From NCBI GenBank assembly GCA_019828595.1, contig JAHQRK010000017.1, positions 806,001-870,000 of the forward strand: a stretch of DNA of 64,000 nucleotides. The letters run 5' to 3'. Positions 1 through 10,599 of the stretch are shown here, in pieces. The notes under the pieces were generated by a model. That model worked only from the letters and a program-made list of their open reading frames with translations. It was not told where the DNA came from and ran no database searches. A program made the position numbers and the translations under genes. Position 1 is the first letter of the stretch. Each line of letters opens with the position of its first letter. This DNA comes from Aphanomyces cochlioides. Lineage: Eukaryota; Oomycota; Saprolegniomycetes; Saprolegniales; Verrucalvaceae.

Positions 1-794
1 GAGTTTCTGAAAGTTGGCGTAAGAAAGAGATTTGCATTCTCCCCTGCCAGGTACGTTCGCAACAATCGAAGTCCAGGCATTCGTTCGCGTCGTACATTAT
101 CATCAATCTCCTCTTTGGAACATCCGCGAGTTCAAAGCAGCGAGAAACGAATGGAGCAATCAAGTCGACTTGATGGGATTGTAGACACAAAACAGCAGCG
201 TGGTTGCTCAAATTGTAATGTGGCGATGGACGGCCCCCGACACGCACGTGACAATCCAAAACCAGATAATCAAGTGCATATCTGTCCTCTCCTGAGCTTC
301 AGGGTGGACTTCTCAACAAGGTTGCTTGGAAGCATGACAGTTTTGTCGTCGGCAGCCTTACATCCATCGCAAGAAGTGCAAAATGGCTCGGTGGAAACGG
401 CATTTGAGGCAAAGATGACAGTTTGACAAGATCATTCATGGGGATAAGTCCATCGTCAGGATTGAATTCAAAGCTTTCGTCCACGGATTTCCCAGCCCAA
501 ATCAATCCCGGATATTCTTTTTAAAAAGTTTGCCGTAACGTTACTTGTAGTTGTCTCGTTGTCTATTTTACTGTTGATACCTTATCCATCGAGCAGGACT
601 GTAAGATTTGAACAGGCAAGATTCCATGCAAAGTTGGCCGTTTGACAATGTCTTTCCGTATGCATTTCATTTATAATCGTCAGAGGAGATCCGAGCTTAA
701 GATCCATCGTATCCAGAACATTCCTTGCAGAGACCATCAAACTCTCCGTCAATGCCACGTATTGTGGTGCCGCAAAAGTTTGCGTTGGCTGCAC
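1..794 (-). CDS. partial unidentified protein, runs off the left edge
   Basis: On the minus strand several open stretches look like exons of one gene that leaves the window at base 1. The longest runs from about 250 to 1 without a stop and includes the words YNLSNHAAVLCLQ and ELADVPKRRL. A second lies near 505-370 (SFEFNPDDGLIPMNDL, followed by a GTAAGG donor-like site). A third lies near 794-590. I could not join them with clean splice sites and do not recognise the family. The plus-strand open frame at 115-426 is probably a shadow of it. Treat exon structure and start as unknown. Confidence 0.3.
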
Positions 795-999
795 TTGCCA
801 TGAAATGTTTTGTCGACTTGGCTGCGAGCCACCGATTGGCTCAAGTACCTCTCAAAGTGTGACACACATCATAAAAAAAGAATACGTTGTCGATAACTAA
901 TTTTAAACCCACCACGGTGGCCATTGCTGCATCTGCGTCGCATAGGTAGTATGGTTACAAGAGGCATGCTCATGGCGTTCCGTAGAAAGCATCAAAGCC

Positions 1000-2043
1000 A
1001 TGGCCACGCCGTTCTATCAGAAGATGCAGAGATACCGCGGATGGGAATTCGTCACTAACATTGTCGTCATCATCGCTGTCTTAGCCCTCACTTCCCTTGG
1101 ACTCCATCATCGTAAGCTTATTCCCGTTCCACAGGTCTTCACAGTGAAGATCCGCAGGTCCGATCCCACGCGTGGTTGTCCAGCTCAACGAAACACATGT
1201 CATCTACGCACGAGATGCGAGCATTGACCTCAAGAAAGGCAAAGAACAAGGTATGGACTTGGCGTCTCCTCCTCCAGATGAGCAACTTGTAGTGCCCATG
1301 TGGCTCGCTGCTGTCATTTTCATCACAGTGCCCGTGCTTACGCACGCATTGCTCCAGTGGCTTCACCATATTCACAACGACACGCGTGACTTCTTTCTCA
1401 CTCTTGTCACTGCGACGACACTCACACAGCTCTTCACCAATTTCGCCAAGGTTGTCGTGGGCCGATTCCGTCCAAGTTTCTATGACATGTGCGACTGGGA
1501 TACGTCCATCGTTTGGGACGGCGTGACCAATTTGTGCAGAGATTCTGCTGGGGAGAAAGAGGGACGTAAATCGTTTCCTTCTGGGCATTCATCAGGTGCT
1601 TTCTCCACGCTCTTCCTCCTCACGGTGCGTTTTCTTATATCTAGTCGTCTAACAGAGCCACTGTTGTAGCTTTACTTGCTTGGACGAAGCAAAGTTCTCA
1701 CTTCGTCCGTGCTGTCGTCAGAGCGAGGAATTCTTGTGAGCATTCAATTCTTTGCAGCATTCATCCCAACGATATTGGCGGTCTGGATCTGCATCACTCG
1801 GTCACAAGACAATTGGCATCACTACTCTGACATTTTGGTACATTTGTTCGCTCGCCCTTTGATCCCCTCAATTTGAAAACTTAGGCTGGCATTGTTATTG
1901 GGGCGGCCTCCTCCTTATTTGCCTACACTCAAAACTACGCCTCTCCCTTCAAGTACAAGAGCGCAGGATTGCCAAGACAGACATTCTACGAGACGCCTAA
2001 AGCTGCAAGCGCAGATTACGAGAGCCCGCCTATTACTGCGTGA
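1000..2043 (+). CDS. PAP2-type lipid phosphate phosphatase (phosphatidate phosphatase, LPP family)
   Basis: Integral membrane phosphatase expected to dephosphorylate phosphatidic acid and related lipid phosphates. All three PAP2 signatures are visible: KVVVGRFRP (K-x6-RP), PSGHSSG (PSGH) and RSQDNWHHYSD (R-x5-H-x3-D), separated by hydrophobic spans. The ATG at 1000 starts MATPFYQKMQ just before the first hydrophobic segment. Four short introns restore the frame: about 1111-1156, 1241-1282, 1625-1669 and 1838-1884, each GT-AG. The last exon reads AGIVIGAASS and ends at TGA 2041-2043. Length, about 280 residues, fits the family. Substrate and compartment (ER or plasma membrane) cannot be told from sequence. 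Confidence 0.9.
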
Positions 2044-2055
2044 AATGTCCATGCT

Positions 2056-2165
2056 AGTTAACCCTACAACCCCTTAACCTCTAATTCATGAACCCCTTCA
2101 ACCCTTCAAGCTCTGACCCCCTCACCCCTAAATGTTTAAACCCCTAAACCCATCAACCCTCATAG
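2056..2165. repeat. degenerate AACCCCT / CCCTAAA-like tract
   Basis: Spacer between the PAP2 and coiled-coil genes made of loosely repeated words such as AACCCTAC, AACCCCTT, CACCCCTAAA and AACCCCTAAACCC. It resembles the complement of the TTTAGGG-type telomere repeat used by many stramenopiles, but units vary in length, so it is at best a degenerate interstitial tract or a C-rich promoter. Confidence 0.45.
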
Positions 2166-2177
2166 GCTTGTATCAAC

Positions 2178-3852
2178 ATGGACAGGATAGGAAGACACAG
2201 GACATCTCAAGAAGCCATACCCGAGCTGGACAGGCAAGAGCGAATGATAACATCCACTAATCATGTGCTAGTTGGTGCGCTGACTGTACCAAACTGAAAG
2301 AGCTCCTTCGTGCTGAGGTCGACGAGAAAGAGGAGCTCAAATTTCGCTTGGCGCAAGAGAAGGAACGCTTTGCGGATGAATTCAAGCTGTTCGAGACCAG
2401 ACTCTTGCGAGCGAATGCAACTCTGGACAAAAATCGCCAAATCCTCGAACTTTCTATGCTTGAAAAAGACGCCATGATTGAAAAGATGCAACTTCAGCTG
2501 GACAAACAACGACATACAATCGAATGGCTCAAGACCGACCCGCGCATTCAATTGTCCGCCTCTCGCCGCTCACAGTTACACCAAGACGATGGATTTTCTG
2601 AGGTGAATCATTTCTCTTAAACCACTTGCAATGATGATCATAGGCTGAAGAGGACTCCAAAGTGTATCACCTGGAGAGTCAAGTCTGCAATATCTTTGTG
2701 AGCAGCGTATAATTCACTGTGTGCGTAGATTTCAAAGCTATTTGCACAGTTGAAAGAAGCTGAAAAGGTGAATGAACAGCAAGCACAGCGAATTGAATCC
2801 CAAAAAGCTGCTAACAACAAACTCATGCAAGCTCTCAAGCATATGAAGCGGAAACTGGACGACGAAGCCAACAGCGGCGTCCATCACATGCTGCAAGATA
2901 TTCAACACAAGTACATCCGCCTGGAATCCGACAAGAACGATCTAAGCGCCGCAATGGACAAAGTACAAGGAGAGGTAAGATTCCACACAGGTGGCCCAAG
3001 TTTTCTCGATTTTCATCAGCTAGTGACATTACGAGGAGAGAAGGAAGCCCTTGAAGCATCATACAAGAGCTCTTGCGCTCAAATTCAAAGTCTAGAAGGT
3101 ATGAGCGTCCCTGTAGTTCAGCACCTTTGAGGAAATGCTTAGGACTACTTGCTGAGAAGGATTTAAAAATGCAAGACATTGATGGCCAGATAAGGAAACA
3201 GCAATTGTACATTAAAGACCTCGAAATGGACTACAAGGTTGAACTTAAGCAATATGCTATTGTGATTGAGATGAACTAGGTCATGTCGAAGATGGATTTG
3301 AAGAGCTCCGAGGTTGTTCATGTTGTCGTTTCTTTCAACCAACGCCGTTGCTGTTTAGATGGAACAAATGCAACGTATTTTAGCTCGCAAAAACGACGAC
3401 CTTATTGCGCTTGAGTCAAAATGCAAGCAATACGCCGGCGAGCTCGATTTCATCCGAAGACAAACCCAAGGCTCAGAGACCGTTTCAGCCGCCACCAAGC
3501 GTCCGTTTTCACTTGTCGATGTGGATCAAGTTCATTCCCAGGTATCACCATTGCTTCCTTGTGCTTGTTAAACCAGTATCTCATCTTGTAGGTACTCAAG
3601 GTTGCATGCAAAGCGCAGGCTGTGTCACGCATGATGTCCATGATCGAAGATGGCAATCATCGCGATATCCAAGCTCTGTTGGTCGACTTGGACAACGCGC
3701 CGATTCCATCCTATACATTGACGTCAGAAGCAGAAGGCAAGCAGCGCATTCTCATGTCCTTGATGGAGTCACAAACGCTCCTGGACAATCTGTCGCACCA
3801 GCTTGCCATCGCTTTGGCACGGAATCTTGGAGCACACTGCGCCATGCAGTGA
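2178..3852 (+). CDS. coiled-coil protein, unknown function
   Basis: Multi-exon gene whose product is almost wholly charged heptad-like helix (for example LKELLRAEVDEKEEL, EKERFADEFKLFETR, MQDIDGQIRKQQLYIKDL). The start at 2178 (MDRIGRHRTSQEA) joins the first coil through a GC-AG intron at about 2232-2273. Further GT-AG introns at about 2603-2643, 2681-2728, 2976-3020, 3101-3144, 3238-3279, 3313-3358 and 3541-3590 remove every in-frame stop. The C-terminal exon (about 3591-3852) is less coiled and ends in GAHCAMQ. The shape suggests a structural, centrosomal or tether protein, but no named family is recognised. Confidence 0.75.
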
Positions 3853-4439
3853 TTGGCACTTTATTACAATCCAGCGACACTTGGAACTTAACTTTTTTTT
3901 AATTTAAAATCAAATTCTCCACTTAATTACAGTATTTCTCAAAAATAATTCTTGGCACAACTCCAAGTCCTGAGCAGGGTGAAGTATCTTGTTTATCCTG
4001 TTAATAATTCCTTCATGCTCTTCGACTGCACTCTGCTTAAGCTAACAATTCTGCAGGGTCAAAAAGGAGTGCGCTATCGATTTGTTTGATGTCTGGAATT
4101 TCGAGCATAAACAACATTTCTTTTTATTATGTAAGAAATGTGCTGTTTGTTTACGATCGACTGTTGTGGATCATATGCTCGTGCATTCCATTGTGCGTGA
4201 TACAACAAGCTATCAGAAGATCACGTACCCTAGTTACAGATTCTGCAGGAAGCTTTGCGAACTCCAGCAGCTCGAGCTGCTTGTAGCGCTGTTCACTTGA
4301 GTGCTATTTATAAAACACCCATCTTGCGGTATTTTATTTTTATTGTCCCTGATCGATGTTTTAATAAATATTGGGGTGGGGGTACACCCCAAAAAACAGT
4401 GATCGCGTCAGCAGAAGTGACATTTTGGAATTGGACAAA
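3853..4439. other. AT-rich spacer
   Basis: No convincing gene. Overlapping small open frames at 4082-4300 lack family similarity. A 7-bp-arm hairpin (TGGGGTG ... CACCCCA, about 4372-4391) lies 50 bases before the next start codon and may be part of the promoter or 5' leader. Confidence 0.5.
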
Positions 4440-7097
4440 ATGGAACTCTGGGGTACATTCCGTCGCGGCGGTAGCGCATTTGCGTCAGATGCCGACGAAT
4501 ACGTCAAGAAATTCTTTGATTCAACGCCCGTGGAAGACTCGTGGGAGCTTGAGAAGTATACTGAAGCTGTCAAACAATTTGTCGCGTCGAGTATTAACGA
4601 CGGTCGTCGTGTCGCACTTGTCACGTCTGGATCAGCGACTGTCCCGCTCAACAGCGAGAGCGTCATGGATGCTGTATCGTTTGGAGATCGTGGGGCTGCG
4701 ACTGCCGAGCAGTTTCTTCGCGCGGGCTATGCTGTTATTTTTTTATCACGACGGGGATCCCTAGCGCCTTTCTCGCGCCATTTTCAAGCATACATCCGAG
4801 ACAACATGTTCATGTCTATGCTTCAAGTCCAGGCAGATGATTCACTCGTTGTGCGCGCGGAAGATTCAGTCCGTCGAAGTCACATTGCGTCCATCCTAAC
4901 AGCATCGCAAGAATCACAAGATTGTCTCTTCAACCTCCGGTTCGATTCGGTGCAGCAATATTTATTCTACTTGCGTGCTGCGTCTGAACAAATCGAAGCT
5001 GCTGGCACGCGAGGAATGGTCGTGTTGGCCGCATCAGTGTTGGAATACTACGTCCCAACAGCTTCTACCGATGTAAATGTCACTTTGTCCACCAACTCGG
5101 CTGAAAAGACCCAAAAGGATGCGCTTGCTCTCAATTTGGTACGAGTGCCAAATCTCATTCGCAAAATCCGACAAGAGTATGCGCCAAAAGCATTTCTTGT
5201 TACCCTCAAGTCTGTTGAAGACAAGAACCAGGTCTACAATGTTGCATTTGCTGAGCTCGAGAAATGGGGCGTTGATGCCGTCGTTGTGGATTCGCCAGAA
5301 CTTGTGGGTGAATTGGCTCTTGTCTCAGAGCAAGAATATGTGACTGTGACTCATAAAGACCAGACAAAAGTTGAAATGGAACTTGACACGCTTTGCGCTG
5401 CTTCGCTCGTTGAGATGCATCGAATGTTTTCTGCGAGACGACTCTTCCTCAAACAAGGCCGCCAATTACTTCTCCTTACGGCCAAATTTTCCATGCTAAA
5501 AGAACATGATGCCGTCAATGAAGATGCTGATGGAAACAAGAACGTTGCGTTTCAAACTGGAGTTCGCATTCGAGTTGACCGTGGTCTCAAAGAAGGATCG
5601 CCTGTCTATGAGCTGAAATCAATATTTCAAAACAAGATCCATTGTGCACGTGCACACTTGTGGGAATGCGTAAACGCTATGTCCGAGTCAGAGCGTGATG
5701 TTGTGCTCGCATTTAGCCCTGCCGGAACGCCAGACACGATAAAATCGATGTGGGGTGATTTCTGGGGAGGATTTGCCGACAAAGAAATACAAGAAGTTCG
5801 TGAACAGCTCAGTCATTTGACTGTGTCAAGTGCGTTGTATGGTATTGCAAGTGGCGTGACGGCGACCCTTGGTGGTGATTACTCCCATGTTCATAGCATG
5901 GTCAAATACCTCGGATCAAAGTTTGGCGCCGCGTGGACTGATGGAGAACAGACGCGCGTCCGTCAGGCCCTGCACAATATGCTCAGTATCAATTTCAGTC
6001 GAGGTCTAACTGAAATGACCGGTTTGCAATCCGTTGACGAAATTTCTGAACTGGAACGTCATACACCTCGTCTTCGCCATAGATCGTCCGTGACAATCAA
6101 GGTATCTACCTATTCACGACTCTTCATCTGACATCATCATGTAGGATTCAACTGTCCTATCCCAAGCATCTTTCAAACATACCACGTCGCAGTCGGCGTC
6201 GTCTCTCTTGTTCGACATTCAAGAAGACGAACCGAACGTTGAGAGTGCCCGTGTTGTCAAAGTTCACAAAGGTATCCTGAAGTATTTTGAAGAGATGGTG
6301 GACGATGGCATCGTGGAGGCCGTGCTGCCGTACATTGCTCAAGGATACCACATCCACGTGACAGGATACAGCATGGGCGGCATGCTTGGCCAGCTCTTTA
6401 TGCTCAAGTTGGGAGATGCTGCCTTTGCAAAGCACAGGAATCGTCTAAAAAAGGTCAACGCCGTCTTCTTCGGCTCACCCCGTGCTGGCGATGTTGGTTT
6501 TGCAGCTCGTTTGCGGCTAATTTATGGAGGAAATCAGCTCATCAACATTATGCATCCTTTGGACACTGTTCATGCATACCCACCGACGTCGGAAGGGTAC
6601 GCAGATGCAACGATGAAAATTTTCCTCAAAGAAGATGGCCTTGGCGTTGGGCGACGCACATCACATGCGTTTTCCATTTTGCCAGTCACTCGAACCCTTG
6701 ATCGAATGATGAGCCAAACGAAACCCGCGTCCACTTCAACCAACGAAACGTGCGCAGACTCTATTAACTTTTTCTCACAAACATCTCTAGATGCTCATTA
6801 TGTGGACGCAATAGCCACTGCACCGAACAGCATCGCTGCCACTTGTGTACACGCCGTGGAGATCATTTGGCTAAAGATTGTCCATACCGAGGGGAATCTT
6901 GTCAACTTTGCGGTAGTAAAGCCCACATGACGGGTGAACATCGATGCAGCGTCTGCGCTCAAGTGGGTCACCGCGGTCGCGATTGCCATCAACAAGGCAG
7001 TGCTGGCGTTGCTGAAATGTTGACCTACTTTCGATTTCACGACTTTTTATACTACAACCAAAACCTCAAGAAACACGTCGAGTTTTCCACGCAGTAA
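4440..7097 (+). CDS. PPCS-like / class-3 lipase / CCHC zinc-knuckle fusion protein
   Basis: Three exons (4440-6101, 6145-6749, 6791-7097; introns with GTATCT and GTGCGC donors) give 857 residues in one frame. Residues ~15-330 resemble eukaryotic phosphopantothenate-cysteine ligase: RRVALVTSGSATVPL, DRGAATAEQFLRAGYAVIFL, MVVLAASVLEYYVP and YAPKAFLVTLK. Residues ~360-780 are a class-3 lipase with nucleophile elbow GYSMGG near residue 627, HPLDTVHAYPP (Asp) and a later SHAF (His), so the hydrolase triad looks intact. The C-terminus carries tandem CxxC zinc knuckles: CSLCGRNSHC, CHLCTRRGDHLAKDC, CQLCGSKAH, CSVCAQVGHRGRDC. The PPCS part has lost conserved residues and may not be catalytic. The PPCS and lipase parts share one uninterrupted exon, so the fusion is not a splicing guess; the zinc-knuckle junction depends on a 41-bp intron. 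ATG 4440 is the first in-frame ATG near the homology. Confidence 0.8.
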
Positions 7098-8998
7098 TTA
7101 TCTAAATCGAAGCTCGATCGTGTCGAATTCATACACATTGTCGCCAATCGCAGTCTCGAGTGGCACGTCGACGCCTTCACACATGGCTGATACATCTCGC
7201 GATGTTACACTTCGTGGCAAAATTTTTTCCACGACGTGCTCGACCAAGTCCAGTCCCGTCTTCATGTACCCAAATGTGATTTCCTACATGAATTGCCTCA
7301 TCAAACAATTTTACTTCCGGGTAAGAAAACCTGTCGAGGAAGTCGGCTTGAGCCATGCACAATTTCCAAGAAGAACTTGATAGTTTCACCCTCCTGAACA
7401 GCTTCCTCTGCGACTTTCGGCGTATTCGGTGTTGTGCTCGATACACTTGTCGCTGGCTGAGTCTCCGTCGAGTAACTCGCCCGTCGACCTGCGTCAGTCA
7501 CTTGGTTCGGCGTGACATGACGTTTACGATTCGCATTGGGAAAGCTGTGGCGCCTAGGAGCCGAGTCCACAGAATGAGTCAGAGCCGAAAGAGGCGTCTC
7601 AGATTTTGGAGAAGCATTGACGGGCTGGGAAGGATCCAATTCAGGGGCAATAGAATCGTCTTGATCATCGAGTGCTTGAGTTTGTGGTCCGTCTTCATCG
7701 TCGTCGGCAAACACAATGCTCTTTGGATGTTTTGGCTTTCGCTCATCGTCATCATCTGACGAAGATTCTGCTTTGCGCTTTGGCAAAGGTTGAGTGGGTT
7801 TAGCCAGCATTTCATCTTGTGGCTCAGCCACTGGAATTTCTTCGTCATGTTCATGCGAAACTCCATCGAAGTCCTCGGGGAGGGGATTGACTCCTTCAGC
7901 CGTAGCTGCAATCTGCAACTGTGTTTGAAGGCGACGTTCTTGACGAGCTTTCTTCAGAGAGAGCTGCTTGATCTTTTCCTACTCGACGGTTTTAGAAAGG
8001 TCGAGCAGTTGTGAGCAGCTTGCCTTTAGTTGCCGTGCATCTCGGTCTGCAAAATACCCTTGCTGCTGCCCTTCCGCAAGGATCCAGGCAAAGCAATTGC
8101 CGTACTTGGCATGCATTTCCACCAAGTAGTCAGCATCTCTTGGTGTCCAAAGTTTTTGGGGGCGGCGCTTCCCAGCTGCAACTTGCAATGCTTCTTCGGG
8201 TATTTGTTCGCCACGTCGTCGTAGAATACGCCACTTGTCCTAAAACGATTTTGATATTGAATAAAGCCCTCAAGACATACCTGAAGATCATGGCCAGTGC
8301 GTCCTGCGTAGAGAATACCAGCTTTGATGCCTTCCCGCGCAATGAATGCGTATTGAGGACCGTGCGTTTTGATCATGTTGATGAAGTATTCTTCTTCACG
8401 AGTGGTCCATCGCACACGACGCCGAAGTTGACTATAGAATATCATCAATCTCGGTCGGTTTGCTGCAGTCTTACGGGGGTCCATCGCCACGTCGTTCAGG
8501 GACTGCGTCGTCCGAAATATCTTGAGATCTCTCATCGTTGGACGCCAAATTCTGTGACTCAGTTTCATTCACAATCTCATCAGGCTGGCCTTCGCTTGCA
8601 GAAGCCAAATGTGCACTTTCTTGCTTGGATTGACGGGCTGCAGTTTCAGCAGCAGTGGCGGCCGTCTGTCCGTCCTCATCGTCATTACCGCTCGTGGACG
8701 TAGTCTGCAATATAGGATTCTTGCGAGGACGTCCTCGTTTTCTCGGCGGTGGTGTAATGTACGTGTGAGCCGCATTTACTGGTTGTTTGCCCTTGGTCTT
8801 CGTCATCTTGGTGATGACAGTAGCTGTAGATTGGGCAGATGGCATCGAGTCCTCGGCATCTTCAGACGCCGAGTCTTGGATCACAACTAGATCTTTGCTG
8901 TCGACATGGTCATCGTCTCCAATCTCTGGCTTTCCAGTCACGCCTTGCTTTCGCGTTGACCGGCGACTTGGGATTTGCTTTTGTTTGCCCACTGCCAT
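7098..8998 (-). CDS. two-Myb (telobox-like) AT-hook nuclear protein
   Basis: Starts at ATG 8998 (MAVGKQKQIPSRR). An acidic, low-complexity N-terminus contains an AT-hook (RKRGRPRKNP). Two Myb/SANT-type repeats follow. The first runs from VRWTTREEEYFINMIK to DLQDKWRILRRRG and resembles the telobox helix; the second begins KLWTPRDADYLVEMH and ends RDARQLKEKIKQL. The first junction uses a 43-base GT-AG intron near 8433-8475, the second a GT-AG intron inside repeat 1. A 45-base GC-AG intron near 7982-8026 joins repeat 2 to an acidic linker with NLS-like KRKAESSSDD. The last exon reads EITFGYMKTGLDLVEHVVEK and stops at 7098-7100. It probably binds DNA in the nucleus; a telomere role is only an inference from the telobox-like word. 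It converges on the lipase-fusion gene with no spacer. Confidence 0.7.
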
Positions 8999-9189
8999 GC
9001 TGAACCACCGAACCCCCCTCTCTTGGCTTTTTCGAAAATGCCAGTTTGGGAACCCCTTCCACTAAAGACCAATATACTTTATTCAGGTCATTTTCATTTC
9101 AAATATGCCGTATTTTATATCTCCTAGTCGAAATTTTAAACCCTTCACCCCATACATAACCTTACAATGGACAAAGTAAATACGGTACT

Positions 9190-9781
9190 TTTGATGGGCA
9201 ACTGGAACTGCTCGAAGATCGCAACGACATGGCTGTCATGACGTGTCGGCAACTATGGAATGCAATGTTTTCTACCTCCAAAAACGGCACTGTCAATGCA
9301 TTGCACTCTATCGATTGAACTGTCAATGGAACGAACCCACGACAGCTTCTACACACGAATTTACTTTTCGATTCGCCATCAACGCAACAACTGCGCACCG
9401 CGCCAAGCCCACGAAAGTCGCAACAGACGCACCGGACACTTCGTACGAACTCATGCTGAGTAATGGGCTCTTGAAGAGCTTGTCAACGTCGACAAAACGC
9501 TCACTGTTTAGTACAAGTTCATATGAAACGTCCGATGCGTCTGGTGCGACTTTTTGTGCGCTTGGGAGGCATGTCGTCGCGATCTTCGAGCAGTTCGTTT
9601 TCCACTGACCATCAGTCAACGAAGCAAATTGGCTGCCATTCAATCTGCACTTCCCTTCGCGACATTTATATTGCATGTTCTCTAAGGACGACTCGATTAT
9701 ACTTAACAATGCTTTCTCGTGCAAGAAAGTGTGCTTCAAGTCGTGGCCAATGTACTTCTTAGCTTCCATATCTCTAAGCAA
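9190..9781. repeat. imperfect inverted pair of related short coding copies
   Basis: The plus strand at about 9411-9475 and the minus strand at about 9563-9495 encode matching peptides (KVATDAPDTSYELML versus KVAPDASDVSYELVL). The block GAACTGCTCGAAGATCGC also recurs at about 9208 (plus) and 9597 (minus). The arms meet around a GTCGAC palindrome near 9487-9492. The left copy has about 170 extra bases between the two matching blocks. Open frames: plus 9243-9608 and minus 9781-9323 (starts at a non-ATG or internal codon). Family not recognised. It could be two convergent gene fragments or a hairpin-RNA locus. Confidence 0.5.
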
Positions 9782-10123
9782 ATTAGCTCAGCTCATGAGG
9801 TTCACACAATTATACATTGCTCGGCAGCAAATGTAGCACACATTAAGACAGCAATATTAAGACTATGCTGAGAGGAACAGCGCGGCAAAGGCAGGAAAAG
9901 ATCACAAGCAAATCACTTTGGTTGCTAGTAATATATGATATACGGATAAAATTCACTGTACAAGATATAAAATACGTATTTGTCTCATTTATAAGACAAA
10001 TAGTACGGCTATAAATGGGCATAAGACAAATAAATCACGGAAATTTTTAGCTAACTGTATGAAATAAAAAGCATACTTTTTGTAATCTATTAGTAATAAA
10101 GGACGGTACCATTTTCAAAGATC
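9782..10123. other. AT-rich spacer
   Basis: No gene seen. Repeated ATAAGACAAATA words (about 9993-10030) and a TATA-rich stretch precede VMA21. Confidence 0.5.
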
Positions 10124-10535
10124 ATGAGTGCATCGCTGGCAGAACGCCGCGCAGTGTACGTTGTTCATACTAGGCATCTAACAACCTGGTGCAGGGATCA
10201 GCAGCACAATCGCCATGTCATTCGCAAGCTTATCTTCTTTTCAGTGCTCATGTTCAGTTTACCCATCGCAACATTCTATTATCTCCACAATTATGTCTTT
10301 CAAGGTGCAACCGACTCATCACTTTGAGAGCTGACACCATTGTAGCAAGCGACAACAGAACGATGTGGAGGTATGCTCTAAGCTCAACTTTGCTTTAATT
10401 GTATTACTCAGTGGCTTTGGTGCGATCGGCGTCGTGAATCTTGTGATTCTTGTGTATATCATCGAAGCATTTCGAGAAGACGCTCAGAATGCCACACCGA
10501 CTGTGCCCGTTGTCGGCAAATTCAAGCAGCAGTAG
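10124..10535 (+). CDS. VMA21: VMA21-like V-ATPase assembly factor
   Basis: Small ER membrane chaperone for the V-ATPase Vo sector. The exon with KLIFFSVLMFSLPIATFYYL is the first transmembrane span. The exon with GFGAIGVVNLVILVYIIEAF is the second span and is followed by a polar tail (EDAQNATPTVPVVGKFKQQ) ending at TAG 10533-10535. Introns at about 10303-10343 and 10370-10411 (GT-AG) remove stops and leave an asparagine-containing luminal loop (ASDNRTMWS). A possible 39-base intron at about 10159-10197 would shorten the N-terminus to MSASLAERRAVDQQHNRH without changing frame, so the start region is ambiguous. Two spans and about 100 residues match the family well. Confidence 0.88.
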
Positions 10536-10599
10536 GGATACGCTCTAAATCTCAAGTAGAAGATATGACGTCGTCGTTGCATTTGTCTTTATAGTTTTA

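Noticed and set aside
115..426. 103-codon plus-strand frame near the left edge
   Set aside because: It starts with a non-ATG codon and lies antisense to a better, edge-crossing minus-strand frame; no family resemblance.
4371..4439. Upstream extension of the PPCS/lipase fusion protein
   Set aside because: The extension begins at a non-ATG codon in a G-rich hairpin region; ATG 4440 fits the homology better.
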